Shown here in pieces: positions 35,366 through 44,692 of a DNA stretch of 64,000 nucleotides. This stretch comes from Pseudodesulfovibrio alkaliphilus (GTDB taxonomy: Bacteria > Desulfobacterota > Desulfovibrionia > Desulfovibrionales > Desulfovibrionaceae). Every line of letters begins with the position of its first letter. Within the stretch, counting starts at the first letter, position 1. The stretch covers positions 124,001-188,000 of the forward strand of contig NZ_WODC01000003.1 in NCBI RefSeq assembly GCF_009729555.1. Reading direction: 5' to 3'. The notes beneath the pieces are model-generated. The model was not told where the DNA came from. It worked only from the letters and a program-made list of their open reading frames with translations, and searched no databases. Position numbers and translations under genes: made by a program.

Positions 35366-35824
35366 TTACGGCTCGTCCTGGCGCCGGGGCGGCTCGTTCC
35401 CGGCTTCCGGCGTACCTTCCGTGGCAGGTTCGTCGGGATCGTCCGTCGGAACCGGCATCTCCTTCCAGCGGTTTCTGGCATACACGGCGTTGACGATCCA
35501 CAGGATGGGATTGAAGAGCAGGATGACACCCACCACCCATGCCCATTTCCTGCGCATGATGATGTAGTAGTACGGAATGATGGACAGGGTGAAAAACACC
35601 AGGGCCGTGAGGGTCTTCTGATCTTTGACCGCCGAAGTGACCACAAGCGTCAGGGCCAGCAGCCCGTAGGTCAGCATGCCCATCAATCCGGTGTAGTACC
35701 CCCACTTGTACGGCTTGGCCTCGGGATGTTTCTGGTGCAGCTTCTTGTCCAGCAGCAGCGACAACGGAATGGCGATGAGTGCGCAAACCAGGGTCAGGGC
35801 ATAGCGTCCAGGATTGTCTTCCAT
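35366..35824 (-). CDS. Small membrane protein with four helices, unknown function
   Basis: 152 residues. Hydrophobic segments are near 8-26, 44-65, 72-92 and 97-115 (LLALTLVVTSAVKDQKTLTA, then WAWVVGVILLFNPILWIVNA), with an acidic, Pro-rich tail (PVPTDDPDEPATEGTPEAGN). No family is recognised. GAGGAGTATCCG precedes the ATG. It is transcribed alone, 161 bases after cysS on the same strand. Confidence 0.72.
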   Translation of the reverse strand: MEDNPGRYALTLVCALIAIPLSLLLDKKLHQKHPEAKPYKWGYYTGLMGMLTYGLLALTLVVTSAVKDQKTLTALVFFTLSIIPYYYIIMRRKWAWVVGVILLFNPILWIVNAVYARNRWKEMPVPTDDPDEPATEGTPEAGNEPPRRQDEP

Positions 35825-35985
35825 CGGATACTCCTCACAAGATGCGGCTGTTCATGTCTCGGTCACGCCCGGGTCAACGCCCGGCCGAACCAACAAGGCA
35901 AACGCCAGCTGTCTTTCTGCCGCCCGGACAGCGAGACCCGCGCCGCGGGCCCGGCCGGAATGACGGCACGGCCCGGCCGCAGGGC

Positions 35986-37446
35986 CTAACCCGCCACATC
36001 CCAGGTGGCGCCCTGGGGGGTGTCCTTGACCTCCACCCGCATGGCGGCCAGCTCGTCGCGGATGGCGTCGGAGCGGGCGAAATCCTTGTCCTTGCGCGCC
36101 TGCTGGCGGGCGTCGAGCAGGGTCTGAACCCGGGCCGGATCAATGCCCGCCCTGGCGGCGCGGCTGTCGCGCAGCTGGGCCAGGAACTCGGCCGGATCAT
36201 GGCCGAACACCCCGAGCACCGCGCTCCACCTGACCATGGCCGCTTTGGCGCGGAGGAAAAACTCCCGTCCCCCCTCGGATTTTCGCCAATTCTTGTCCTC
36301 GGCCACCCGGCCGATCAGACGGACGGCCGAAAAGATATGACCCAAGGCCCCGGCGGTGTTCATGTCGTCCTCCATGGCCTCGTCCCAATGGCCTTCAATG
36401 GCGGCCAGTTCCTCGTCCAGTTCGGCCGGAAAGGGAGATTTTTTCCAACTGGTCTTGGCCAGCTCCGCGTCCGCCTGGGCCAAGGCTGCGTAGACGCGGC
36501 GCAGCCCCTTCTCGGCCTCCTCCAGCGCGTCGAAGGAGAAGTCAAGCGGGCTGCGATAGTGCATGGTCAGCAGAAAATAACGCAGGGACTCGGGCAGAAA
36601 CTTCTCAAGGATGTCGCGAATGGTGAAAAAGTTGCCCAAAGATTTCGACATCTTTTCAGAGTTGATCTGAACAAACCCGTTGTGGACCCAGTAGTTGGCA
36701 AAGGGCTTGCCCGTGGCAGCCTCGGACTGGGCAATCTCGTTCTCGTGATGGGGGAATGAAAGGTCCTGGCCGCCGCCGTGGATGTCCAGCGGCAGAGGGG
36801 CGTATTTCTCGCTCATGGCCGAACATTCCAAATGCCAGCCTGGGCGTCCCGGTCCCCAGGGCGAATCCCAGGATGGCTCGCCGGGCTTGGCGGCCTTCCA
36901 CAGGGCAAAGTCCAACGGGTCCTGCTTTTCCTCGCTCGGGTCGATACGCGCCCCGGACTCCAGCTCATCAATGTTCCGGCCCGAGAGCCTGCCGTATGCG
37001 GCAAAGGAGCGGACCCGAAAATACACATCGCCCGAGGGCGTGGCATAAGCGTTGCCCTGGCTGATAAGCTGCTCGGTCATGGCGATCATCTCCGGGATGT
37101 GCTCGGTGCAGCGGGGCTCCACGCTGGCCCGCTGCACGCCCAGGCGGTCCATGTCCACATAAAACTCGCCGATGAACCGCTCGGCCACTTCCCCGGCCTC
37201 GGCCCCTGTCTCGTTGGCCCGCTTGATGATCTTGTCGTCTATGTCAGTGAAATTACGGATAAAGGTGACATCGTAGCCCTTGTGGCGCAGGTAACGGAAG
37301 AGCACGTCAAAGACCACGCTGGAGCGGGCGTGACCGATGTGACAGAGATCATAGGCCGTGATGCCGCAGACATACATGTTCACGGCGTTGCCGTTGGCGG
37401 GGATGAACTCCTGCTTCTTTCTGGCCAGGGTATTATAGAGTCTCAT
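35986..37446 (-). CDS. cysS: Cysteinyl-tRNA synthetase
   Basis: 486 residues, the usual size. The zinc-binding Cys and HIGH motif are in VCGITAYDLCHIGHARSSVV; the second zinc ligands are in HLECSAMSEKYA and HGGGQDLSFPHHENEIAQSE. The KMSKS loop is NSEKMSKSLGNFFTIRD. It charges tRNA-Cys. GGAG precedes the ATG at good spacing. The gene downstream of the ispDF pair and this one point the same way, so they may form one transcript with the unknown gene between them. Confidence 0.97.
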   Translation of the reverse strand: MRLYNTLARKKQEFIPANGNAVNMYVCGITAYDLCHIGHARSSVVFDVLFRYLRHKGYDVTFIRNFTDIDDKIIKRANETGAEAGEVAERFIGEFYVDMDRLGVQRASVEPRCTEHIPEMIAMTEQLISQGNAYATPSGDVYFRVRSFAAYGRLSGRNIDELESGARIDPSEEKQDPLDFALWKAAKPGEPSWDSPWGPGRPGWHLECSAMSEKYAPLPLDIHGGGQDLSFPHHENEIAQSEAATGKPFANYWVHNGFVQINSEKMSKSLGNFFTIRDILEKFLPESLRYFLLTMHYRSPLDFSFDALEEAEKGLRRVYAALAQADAELAKTSWKKSPFPAELDEELAAIEGHWDEAMEDDMNTAGALGHIFSAVRLIGRVAEDKNWRKSEGGREFFLRAKAAMVRWSAVLGVFGHDPAEFLAQLRDSRAARAGIDPARVQTLLDARQQARKDKDFARSDAIRDELAAMRVEVKDTPQGATWDVAG

Positions 37447-37489
37447 TCAAATACTCCATTCGCAATCATTCGATTTCAATGGCTATTGA

Positions 37490-38371
37490 TTAAATGTCGC
37501 GCTCGTAGTCCGTGGTCACGGAGACATTGAGCAACCGCAGGTTGTCAAACAGATCGCGGCCCATGAAGAAATAAAGCAAGGGCACGGGCTCGTCCGGCCG
37601 TGCCGAGACAACCACCCGGCCGGGCTCGGCCACGAACTCGGCCAGCCCCATCAGGGCGTCTTCGGCCACGGCGTTGCCCTCGCGGGCGCCATAGCGGATC
37701 ATGGATCCGATCTCGGCCAGCAAGCGTTCGCGGGCCTCTGCCGGGGAGATTCCCAGCAGTCTGGCCGAACTGCCCAAGGCCATGCCCACCAGGGCGCGGT
37801 CCTCATAGATCAGGTTGGCGGCGACCAGTCGCAGCCCCACGAGTTTTTCCACACGCGGCCGGTCCAGGTCAAGGCGGTCCACGGTGCCGGTCAGCGAGAC
37901 CTCCCCCAGTTGGGGTGCTGACAGCGAGAAGGCGCGTACGGTCAGCGCCTGGGCCGTGAGGTCGTAGGCATAGTCCACGGCCAGGTCGCCGCGGATCTCG
38001 CGTACCCCCATGGAGAGCAGGGGTGCGGCCCAGGAACCGAAATTGGCCGGGGTGACGTGCACCAGCAGACCCCGCACCCAGACCTTGGCAAAATGGGGCA
38101 CCGGATTTTTCTGGTCAAAGGCGCCGAAGCGGATTTCCTCGGCCGACACGCGCTGCCCACCGGGCAGGGCCGCCTCCACGCCTTCAAGGATAACGCTCTG
38201 GTCGGAGAAACGGACCGCGATATCGTCATAGGAAACAATGAGGCCAGGCACATCGCTCACGGCCTGATTGAAGGCCCGCTCCACCTCGTGGTTGACGAAC
38301 CAGTACAGCCCGGCCGCGCAGATGGCCGCAAAAACCACAAAGGAAAGGAAAAATTTGCGCAAACCGGACAC
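37490..38371 (-). CDS. Anchored periplasmic protein, AsmA-like style, unknown function
   Basis: 293 residues beginning at a GTG. One N-terminal membrane helix (about 7-25, FFLSFVVFAAICAAGLYWFV) is followed by a beta-rich body made of repeated amphipathic strands (VILEGVEAALPGGQRVSAEE, then RGDLAVDYAYDLTAQALTVR). This resembles AsmA/DUF945-type proteins without a firm family match. GGAGG sits 11 bases before the GTG. It lies between ispDF and cysS on the same strand. Confidence 0.72.
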   Translation of the reverse strand: MSGLRKFFLSFVVFAAICAAGLYWFVNHEVERAFNQAVSDVPGLIVSYDDIAVRFSDQSVILEGVEAALPGGQRVSAEEIRFGAFDQKNPVPHFAKVWVRGLLVHVTPANFGSWAAPLLSMGVREIRGDLAVDYAYDLTAQALTVRAFSLSAPQLGEVSLTGTVDRLDLDRPRVEKLVGLRLVAANLIYEDRALVGMALGSSARLLGISPAEARERLLAEIGSMIRYGAREGNAVAEDALMGLAEFVAEPGRVVVSARPDEPVPLLYFFMGRDLFDNLRLLNVSVTTDYERDI

Positions 38372-38377
38372 GGCCGC

Positions 38378-39598
38378 CTAAACCTCCCGCAGGGCTGTCA
38401 CCACGGCCACGGCCTTGATGCCCTGCTTGCTGCCGGTAAACCCGAGGCCCTCCTCTGTGGTGGCCTTGACGTTGACCCGGTCGGCGGGCAGCCCGAGCAG
38501 CCGGGCCGCATTGACGGCAATGGCCCCGGCATGGGGCGCGATTTTCGGTATCTGGGTGATGATGGTCAGGTCCGCCTGAACCGGCCGCACTCCGGCGGCC
38601 TCGGCCATGGCCAGGGTCTCCCGCAGGAGCACCCCGCTGTCCGCCCCGGCGAAACGCGCATCCGTGTCCGGGAAGTGTGTGCCTATATCTCCGCCGCCAA
38701 AGGTTCCGAGCACGGCGTCGGCCAGGGCGTGGAGCAGCACGTCTCCATCCGAGTGGGCCACCACCGTCGGGCCTCCGGGCACGGGCACCCCGCCCAGCAC
38801 CAGCGGCCTGTCGTCCGCTGCGCCGAATCGATGGACATCGTATCCCCAGCCCACGCAGGGAACGGTGGTCCGGGCCTCTTCGAGCCGTTTCAGGTCCTCG
38901 GGCGTGGTGATCTTGACGTTGCCCGGATCACCCGGAATGACGGCCACGGTAACGGGCGGGGTCATCCGCTCCGCCATGGACGCGTCGTCAGTGGCCTCCC
39001 AGCCCTGGGCCCCGGCCTGGGCGTGGGCCTCGCGCAGCAGCTTGGTCTCGAATGCCTGGGGAGTCTGGACCGCCCGCAAGGCGGCCCTGTCGAGGGTCTG
39101 GGCCACGCTTTCGCCGCCGCTACGGTCCGGGACCACGCGCTTGACCGTGTCCGCCACCGCGATGGCCGGGATCGCGGCCCGCTCGCCCCGGCGCAGGGCA
39201 TCGATGAGCAGGGCGATGGTACTGGCCGAAACAAAGGGCCGGGCAGCGTCATGGACCAGCACCCCGTCGCAGCCTGACGGCAGGGCGGCCAGCCCCAGCG
39301 CCACAGAGTCCTGCCGCCGCGCCCCTCCGGCGCACACGGCCCAGTCCAGGCCCAGGTTTTCGCTGCGGAAAAGCTGGTTCACGCGTTTGTCCATGGCCGC
39401 CATGTCCGCATCGGGAAAGACGAAGACCACCCCGCGCACCCCGGCCACGCGGGAGAAGGTACGCGCCGAGAGCCAGAAGAGCGGCGCACCCCGATGCTCG
39501 ATATACTGCTTGGCCACGCCCCCTGCGGCACCGGCCAGGCGCGAGCCCGATCCGGCGGCCAGGATGATGCCCCATATGTTTTCCAGCGGTCGGTTCAT
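38378..39598 (-). CDS. ispDF: Bifunctional IspD-IspF enzyme of the MEP pathway
   Basis: 406 residues. The N-terminal IspD half (about 1-235) starts with the CTP-binding ILAAGSGSRLAGAAGGVAKQ and holds VLVHDAARPFVSASTIALLI. The C-terminal IspF half (about 245-406) starts GWGYDVHRFGAADDRPLVLG and has the zinc ligands in DVHRF plus AHSDGDVLLHALADAVLGTF. The two carry out the cytidylyltransfer and cyclisation steps of isoprenoid synthesis. The fusion is common in alpha- and some delta/epsilon-type proteobacteria. AAGG precedes the ATG; rnpB lies just upstream on the same strand. Confidence 0.95.
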   Translation of the reverse strand: MNRPLENIWGIILAAGSGSRLAGAAGGVAKQYIEHRGAPLFWLSARTFSRVAGVRGVVFVFPDADMAAMDKRVNQLFRSENLGLDWAVCAGGARRQDSVALGLAALPSGCDGVLVHDAARPFVSASTIALLIDALRRGERAAIPAIAVADTVKRVVPDRSGGESVAQTLDRAALRAVQTPQAFETKLLREAHAQAGAQGWEATDDASMAERMTPPVTVAVIPGDPGNVKITTPEDLKRLEEARTTVPCVGWGYDVHRFGAADDRPLVLGGVPVPGGPTVVAHSDGDVLLHALADAVLGTFGGGDIGTHFPDTDARFAGADSGVLLRETLAMAEAAGVRPVQADLTIITQIPKIAPHAGAIAVNAARLLGLPADRVNVKATTEEGLGFTGSKQGIKAVAVVTALREV

Positions 39599-39618
39599 GC
39601 GTGCCTTGTGTTGTCAAA

Positions 39619-39642
39619 GGCGGGAGGGTCGCCCCTCCCGCC
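39619..39642 (-). terminator. Hairpin terminator of rnpB
   Basis: The arms GGCGGGAGGG and CCCTCCCGCC pair perfectly around a four-base loop. On the minus strand the hairpin is followed by TTTGACA, a short T-run, and lies 15 bases after the RNase P RNA 3' end. Confidence 0.7.
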
Positions 39643-39656
39643 ATGGTGGTATCAGG

Positions 39657-40020
39657 TTTGGAGTCGGCCGATAAGCCGGGTTCTGTGCCCCCGAGGGGGC
39701 GGCTGTCATTCCTCTAGGACGGCTGTTACCAGCCGCCTCAAGCAACCTACCCGGTAGCCTGGGCCGGGCCGGCCTCGTACGCTACCCTATTTGGTCTTGC
39801 TCCGAACGGAGTTCACCTGGCCTGCCGTGTCGCCACGACAGCCGGTGGGCTCTTACCCCACCGTTTCACCCTTGCCGCCGGGTTTCCCCGGAGGCGGTCT
39901 GCTTTCTGTTGCACTTGACGGGGATCGCTCCCCCTGGGCGTTACCCAGCGTCCTGCCCTGTGGAGCCCGGACTTTCCTCTCCGATCAATGATCGCAGCGA
40001 CAGCCTGTCCGGCTCCAAAC
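39657..40020 (-). ncRNA. rnpB: RNase P RNA, class A
   Basis: Catalytic RNA that trims the 5' ends of precursor tRNAs. Read on the minus strand, the conserved blocks appear in order: GAGGAAAGTCCGGGCTCC (5' core), CAGGGCAGGACGCTGGGTAA, GGGTGAAACGGTGGGGTAAG with AGAGCCCACCGG, then a T-to-A-rich core followed by AGAGGAATGACAGCC and ACAGAACCCGGCTTATCGGC near the 3' end. The termini TTTGGAGCCGG and CCGACTCCAAA pair as helix P1. About 364 bases long. Ends are placed from the P1 pairing, so they may be off by a few bases. Confidence 0.95.
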
Positions 40021-40031
40021 CCGAAATCAAT

Positions 40032-40769
40032 CTATTCCTGCGCCTCGCCGAAGACCATGTCCCCCCGGTGCCAGTAGATGAGCCGCTGGCAGTTGGGGCA
40101 GCTTAATATCTGCTGGCCCTTTTGCAGCTCGTTGAAGATCTGCGGCGGGATCATGATATGGCAGCCATGGCACACGGCATCGGCCACCGGCACGATGACC
40201 GGATTCTCCATGCGCTCGCGGATGAACTCGTAGCGGCCGAGAATCGGCGGGGGCACCACCTTGCAGGCCTTCTTGCGCTTGCGCACAAGCCCCTCGAGGC
40301 GCTTGTTGGCCTCTTCCAGGCGCTCGTCCAGGGTGGTCTTGAGGGCGTCATACTGCTCCTTGACCCCGCTCATCTCCCCGGTCAGGGCCTCGGTGGCCTC
40401 GTTTTGGCGGACAAACTCCTCCTCCACGGCGGTCTGCTCCTCCTCGCGCATTCGGTTGAGCTTTTCAAGACTGTCCATCTCGCGCATCATGGCGTGATAT
40501 TCCTTGGTGTTGCCCACCAGCATGAGCTTGTTCTTGCTCTTCCTGATACGGCTTGCGTCGTCCTCGATCTCGGCGGCCAGCTTTTTCTTCTGGCTCTTGA
40601 GCAGGTCGATGCGCTCGTCGATCTGGGCACGCCGTTCGTCAAACTCGGCCATCTGGGCCTCAAGGTCGGAAAGCTCTAGCGGCGCCTTAGCGATCTCGTC
40701 TTCAAGGACAAGGATTTCGTCATCCACCTGCTGCAAAATGATCAACTGCTCGATCTGTTTCTCGTACAT
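40032..40769 (-). CDS. C4-type zinc ribbon protein (DUF164 type)
   Basis: 245 residues. A long coiled coil fills about 10-175 (rich in Glu/Lys/Leu heptads, for example QQVDDEILVLEDEIAKAPLE). The C-terminal zinc ribbon has paired cysteines in CHGCHIMIPPQIFNELQKGQ and SCPNCQRLIYW. The family is widespread and known as zf-RING_7/CT398-like; it may bind nucleic acid or help sigma-54 or secretion functions, but the role here is not known. GAGG precedes the ATG. It starts upstream of rnpB and NIF3 gene lies upstream of it, all on one strand. Confidence 0.88.
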   Translation of the reverse strand: MYEKQIEQLIILQQVDDEILVLEDEIAKAPLELSDLEAQMAEFDERRAQIDERIDLLKSQKKKLAAEIEDDASRIRKSKNKLMLVGNTKEYHAMMREMDSLEKLNRMREEEQTAVEEEFVRQNEATEALTGEMSGVKEQYDALKTTLDERLEEANKRLEGLVRKRKKACKVVPPPILGRYEFIRERMENPVIVPVADAVCHGCHIMIPPQIFNELQKGQQILSCPNCQRLIYWHRGDMVFGEAQE

Positions 40770-40822
40770 CTGTTGTAACCTCGCTATCTATTTGAAAATC
40801 ACGCGCATAAACGGTAAATTTG

Positions 40823-41830
40823 TCATGCCCTGATCCGCACCAGGAAGGGGTCGCTCCCTGGGAAGAAACGGACCTCCACGCCGGAGAGGCGACCGGAAAG
40901 CTCCAGAGCGAACCGGCGCATCATCTCCTCTTCCAAAGAAAAATGCCCCACATCCAGAACGCACACGCCAGCCTCGACTGCGGCGTGGTACTTCATGTCG
41001 CCAGTGATGAACAGATCGGCTCCCGCCCTGGCCGCCTCGGCCGCCAGACCGGCACCGGAGCCGCCGCAATAGGCCACACGGGCCACATGGCCGGGCCGCG
41101 GGCCAGAAACCGTCCAGTAGCCCCGGGCATGGGCCGGGAGCAGCCCGTCCAGCCGGGCAGAAAACGCCTCGAAATCCATGGGCTCGGGCAGATCGCCCAC
41201 CTCGCCGAACCCCACCGCGTCGCAAGGGGCGCAGAGCTTGCGCAGATAGAAGACCGGCCTGCTGCCCACGGCAAAGACAATGGCCTCGGCCACGGATGGC
41301 CAGTCCGCCTCGTCGCAGACCACGCGCACCTCGCCGGTACCGCTCTGGGAGACCGAGTGGATGGACTCGCGCCTGGACCAGATGTCTGCCGTGGCCCGGG
41401 AGATGGGCTCGTCAAGATAAAAGGACGCCTCCACCGGGCAGCGGGCGTGGACCTTCTCGAGGGGGAGCGCGTCGCGCAATCCAAGCTCGCTCCCAAGCCA
41501 GAAGGCCGGGCCGCCCGGCCGGACATCAAGAGAGGTGTGGGCCGCATAAAGCCACGCTCCCTCAACCATGACCCGGCGGGCCACATCAAGCACCCGCCCC
41601 GGTGCGCCCAGAGACACGGGCTTCATGTACAGGGGATGGTGTGTGACCACGGCCCCGGCGCCCCAGTCCAGACAGGCCCCGACCATGTCCGGCGCGGGCT
41701 CGAGACACACGGCCACCTTGTCGGTCTCAACCAGGGTGCCCGCCACCTGGACCCCGCTATTGTCCCAGGCGCTCTGCCCGTCCTCCGGGGCCAAGGCGCG
41801 GATTTCTCCAAGAACATCCTTTATTTTCAT
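40823..41830 (-). CDS. NIF3-family dinuclear metal protein
   Basis: 335 residues from the ATG at 41830. The metal ligands of the family are seen: WDNSGVQVAG near the start, VVTHHPLYMKPV (HH pair), and at the end FITGDMKYHAAVEAGVCVLD and VGHFSLEEEMMRRF. The middle (about 120-225) holds the inserted PII-like domain that long versions carry. NIF3 proteins are conserved, bind two metals and act as hydrolases in vitro; the cellular role is unclear. GAGG before the ATG fixes the start; the upstream extension to 41890 is rejected. Confidence 0.9.
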   Translation of the reverse strand: MKIKDVLGEIRALAPEDGQSAWDNSGVQVAGTLVETDKVAVCLEPAPDMVGACLDWGAGAVVTHHPLYMKPVSLGAPGRVLDVARRVMVEGAWLYAAHTSLDVRPGGPAFWLGSELGLRDALPLEKVHARCPVEASFYLDEPISRATADIWSRRESIHSVSQSGTGEVRVVCDEADWPSVAEAIVFAVGSRPVFYLRKLCAPCDAVGFGEVGDLPEPMDFEAFSARLDGLLPAHARGYWTVSGPRPGHVARVAYCGGSGAGLAAEAARAGADLFITGDMKYHAAVEAGVCVLDVGHFSLEEEMMRRFALELSGRLSGVEVRFFPGSDPFLVRIRA

Positions 41831-41857
41831 ATCTTTACGCCTCGAAAGCGGAAACAA

Positions 41858-41891
41858 GATGCTCCCGTAGGGTATCCCCCTCGGGAGCATC
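41858..41891 (-). terminator. Perfect 10-bp hairpin before the NIF3 gene
   Basis: GATGCTCCCG and CGGGAGCATC pair exactly around a 14-base loop. On the minus strand TTGTTTCC follows, which gives it terminator character for the tRNA transcript. It also lies in the 5' leader of the NIF3 gene, so it could act on that mRNA instead. Confidence 0.5.
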
Positions 41892-42006
41892 CATTTCCTC
41901 TTCTGTTTCCCGGCCCGAAAGCCATGCGGGAGATTTCAGGATATATGCGTGTTTCGCGGGCGGGGTGGTAAAGATCGCGCTAACCTCTCGGGCCGGAGGG
42001 AAAAAA

Positions 42007-42082
42007 TGGTGGGCCAGCCAGGATTCGAACCTGGGACCGACCGGTTATGAGCCGGTGGCTCTGCCAACTGAGCTACTGGCCC
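42007..42082 (-). tRNA. tRNA-Met (anticodon CAT)
   Basis: 76 bases read on the minus strand, with the acceptor GGGCCAG paired to CTGGCCC, D-arm AGCTCAGTTGGCAGAGC, anticodon stem ACCGG / CCGGT with loop CTCATAA, T-arm CCAGGTTCGAATCCTGG, and an encoded CCA end. The anticodon loop and stem fit an elongator tRNA-Met better than the initiator (which has three G-C pairs in a row) or the lysidine-modified tRNA-Ile. That last choice is inference. Confidence 0.93.
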
Positions 42083-42164
42083 GCAGTCTCCGAGCAGAGG
42101 AACATAGCCGGGAAAGCAACGGGAGTCAAGCCGGAAACCGCAACTGCCTGGACCAGGGCGGGAC

Positions 42165-42211
42165 GGAGGATTCCGCGACGGCAAAAGGCCCGCCCCTGCC
42201 CGGAATCCTCC
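42165..42211. repeat. Inverted repeat after the chemoreceptor gene
   Basis: GGAGGATTCC and GGAATCCTCC are exact complements, separated by 27 bases. The repeat lies between the stop of the CZB chemoreceptor and tRNA-Met. It could be a long-loop terminator for the receptor gene; no T-tract is seen. Confidence 0.4.
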
Positions 42212-42222
42212 ACCCCACCTCT

Positions 42223-44280
42223 TCAGAAGCGTTCGTATTCGTCGTGCCCCATCTCCAGGTCCACGCCGGAGGCCAGGGCGGGCTTGCCGCCCCTGTCTGC
42301 CCTGTGGGCGGAACTGGGTTTGGCCTGTTGGCTTTGGGGCAAGGCAGGGCGGCGGGTGCGGCTGGTGACGACCCTGGTCTGCTGCCGCTTGTAGGCAGAC
42401 TGATCGACCTTGAAAAAGGTCATGGAGTGGGCCAGGGCCTGGGCCTGGGCCGAGAGCTCCTCGGAGGTGGAGGCCATTTCCTCTGAGGCCGAGGCATTGC
42501 CCTGGATGACCTTGTCCAACTGGGTGATGGCGGTGCTGATCTCGCTGACGCCCTTGTCCTGCTCCACGCAACTGGCGGTGATTTCCTGTATGAGTTCTGC
42601 CGTCTTGCCTATTTGGGGCACCAGTTCGTCGAGCATCCGTCCGGCCTTGTCCGCCACCTGCATGGAGGTGCCGGAGAGTTCCCCTATCTCCTCGGCCGCG
42701 TGCCCGCTGCGTTCGGCCAGCTGGCGCACTTCTGCCGCGACCACGGCGAAGCCCTTGCCGTGCTCCCCGGCACGGGCAGCCTCAATGGCGGCGTTGAGCG
42801 CCAGCAGGTTGGTCTGGCGGGCGATCTCCTGAATGATGGTGATCCGCTCGGCGATGCTCTTGAGGGCATCCACGGCCTCGACAACGGCCTTTCCGCTCTC
42901 GGTGGCCCCTTGGGCCGCCTTGCTGGCGATGGCCTCGGTCTGGCGGGCGTTCTCGGTATTGGAGCGCACGCCTGCGCTCATCTCCTCCATGGAGGCGGAG
43001 ATCTGCTCGATGGAGGCGGCCTGCTCGGTGACGGACTGGGACAGGGACTGGGCCGCGGCCGACAGTTCCTCGCTGCCAGCGGACACGCCTTCGGCCACGG
43101 AGTTGACCTCGCCCACCACGCGGTTGAGTTGACCGGCCATGTCGGTCAGCGAACCGGCCAGCTGGCCCACCTCGTCGTTCTGGCTGATGTCCACCGTGGC
43201 CCGCAGATCCCCGGTGGACACTGTCTCGGCAAATTCCATGCCCTTGCGCAGCGGACCGATGATGCCCCTGGCGATGACCCAGGCCAGGAGCACGCCCAGG
43301 GCCACGGCGACCACGTTGAAGCCCACGACGCCTACGCGGGTTTCATCGGCGTGCATGAGCATGACCTCGTCGGTCATGATGTCCCGGGCGATGATTTCCA
43401 CGCTTTCGCTAAGCAGCCGCTGCACCTGGTTGAGCTCGGGCAGGGTCACTGTGGCATAGACATCTTTGGCTTCCTCGTACCCTTGCTGGCGGCTGTCGAG
43501 CAGGCCAAGGAGGCCGTCGATGGCGGCCAGGGTCTCCTCGGCCAGGGGGGCTGTGGTGTCGCGGAAGTAGCGCAGGGCCGCGTTGCGTTCGCCAGCGGCG
43601 AGCAGGGTGTTGATCTCAATGGCCGACTCGTGCAGGGCAGCGTGCGGGGCAAGGATGCTCCGCGTCCTGTCGCCGAACTCCCGATCCTCGCGCATCAGCC
43701 GCTCGGTGTCCGGCGCGTAGAGCCACACGCCCAGGTTGCAGGCATGGGGGTCGGTCTGGACATTGGCGGTTCGGGCGTTGGGGTTGAGCAGCGTATCGCG
43801 GATGACGCTCATCCAGACGAGATGGTCGAGCTTCTTTTCGCGCAGGTAGGAGCCCAGGGCCACGTCGGCAGGAGCGTATTTGCGCCCGATGTCGATGGCC
43901 GACGCATGGAGCGCGTTGTGGTGCGCCTCGATCTCGGCCAGGAGCGGCTTGATGGCGGGCACCATCCGCTCCGCCCGGACCCGCGCATCGCTGTAATACC
44001 ATTGGCCAAAGGCGCACTGGCGCGGGTCGGTCTGGACATTAAGGGTGTGAACCGACGTGTTGGTCAGCAGTTCGTTGACCTCCTCGGCCCATTTGAGGTG
44101 GTCCACCACCTTTTCGGTGAAATTGCCGCGCAGCTCGTTGCCGCCTATGACCTCCTCGGCGTCATGCACTATGCTGTTGATGCCCAAGGCCGCCCAAACG
44201 CCAAGGGCGACGGCCAGTAGCAGAATGGCGCCGAACCCGACACCGAACTTGACGCACAGCTTGCAGTCCTTCCAACGCAT
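42223..44280 (-). CDS. Methyl-accepting chemotaxis protein with two periplasmic CZB-type domains
   Basis: 685 residues from the ATG at 44280 (GGAGGGG ahead). TM1 is about 14-36 and TM2 about 316-338. Two zinc-binding CZB-like modules lie between them. The first has H61 (DHLKW), C89 (QCAFGQWYY) and H121/H125 (HNALH); the second has H153 (DHLVW), C181 (CNLGVWLY) and H213/H217 (HAALH). HAMP follows TM2, then the MCP signalling hairpin ([20 protein letters not shown]). It should sense zinc or a zinc-linked redox cue such as hypochlorite at the cell surface. An ATG at 44325 also has a good ribosome site (AAAGGAG) and would add 15 residues. Confidence 0.92.
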   Translation of the reverse strand: MRWKDCKLCVKFGVGFGAILLLAVALGVWAALGINSIVHDAEEVIGGNELRGNFTEKVVDHLKWAEEVNELLTNTSVHTLNVQTDPRQCAFGQWYYSDARVRAERMVPAIKPLLAEIEAHHNALHASAIDIGRKYAPADVALGSYLREKKLDHLVWMSVIRDTLLNPNARTANVQTDPHACNLGVWLYAPDTERLMREDREFGDRTRSILAPHAALHESAIEINTLLAAGERNAALRYFRDTTAPLAEETLAAIDGLLGLLDSRQQGYEEAKDVYATVTLPELNQVQRLLSESVEIIARDIMTDEVMLMHADETRVGVVGFNVVAVALGVLLAWVIARGIIGPLRKGMEFAETVSTGDLRATVDISQNDEVGQLAGSLTDMAGQLNRVVGEVNSVAEGVSAGSEELSAAAQSLSQSVTEQAASIEQISASMEEMSAGVRSNTENARQTEAIASKAAQGATESGKAVVEAVDALKSIAERITIIQEIARQTNLLALNAAIEAARAGEHGKGFAVVAAEVRQLAERSGHAAEEIGELSGTSMQVADKAGRMLDELVPQIGKTAELIQEITASCVEQDKGVSEISTAITQLDKVIQGNASASEEMASTSEELSAQAQALAHSMTFFKVDQSAYKRQQTRVVTSRTRRPALPQSQQAKPSSAHRADRGGKPALASGVDLEMGHDEYERF

Positions 44281-44692
44281 CGTTTCCCCTCCAGGTCTTG
44301 CGTGGGCGCAACGCGCCCCTGACATATCGACTCCTTTCGACTCCTTGTATCAGTCCAGGCAAATTTTCTCCTCAAAATACAGCCTTCAGTCTATTATTTT
44401 CAGCCACTGAATATGGATTATCAAAAAACCGCAAGCCGCACCAGGAGAGACAGGCCAAAGAAGCCCGCAACACCAAGGACCGCGGACCAAGGGGAAAAAG
44501 GGGAAAAAGGGGGAGGCAGGGGGCCGACGCCGGAAAACAACCTGTCAAACCGGCCTGATGACAAAGTCCGGATCGATTCGGTGCTTTAAGAAAAGACGAT
44601 ACTATACTTTACAAACCCAGACGTGCGAGCCTGTCTGATCGGGCTTTGCCAAGGCCGGGCTCCCTTGGCGGACGCTATTCCCAGGGCTTGCG
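44281..44692. other. Intergenic region of about 410 bases, no gene supported
   Basis: It lies between the chemoreceptor start and the end of the HD gene, both on the minus strand. AT-rich near 44380-44420 with a purine run of repeated AAGGGGA near 44490-44520. A 58-codon open frame at 44413-44589 has no ribosome site and a low-complexity product. I see no clear sigma-28, sigma-54 or Fur site. Confidence 0.55.

Noticed and set aside
42613-44220. A 535-codon plus-strand frame opposite the CZB chemoreceptor, and a similar one (47039-49369) opposite the second receptor.
   Set aside because: Both arise from the codon pattern of the chemoreceptor genes on the other strand; no start signal.
44413-44589. 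A 58-codon plus-strand open frame with a Lys/Gly/Pro-rich product.
   Set aside because: No ribosome site and low complexity; probably chance.
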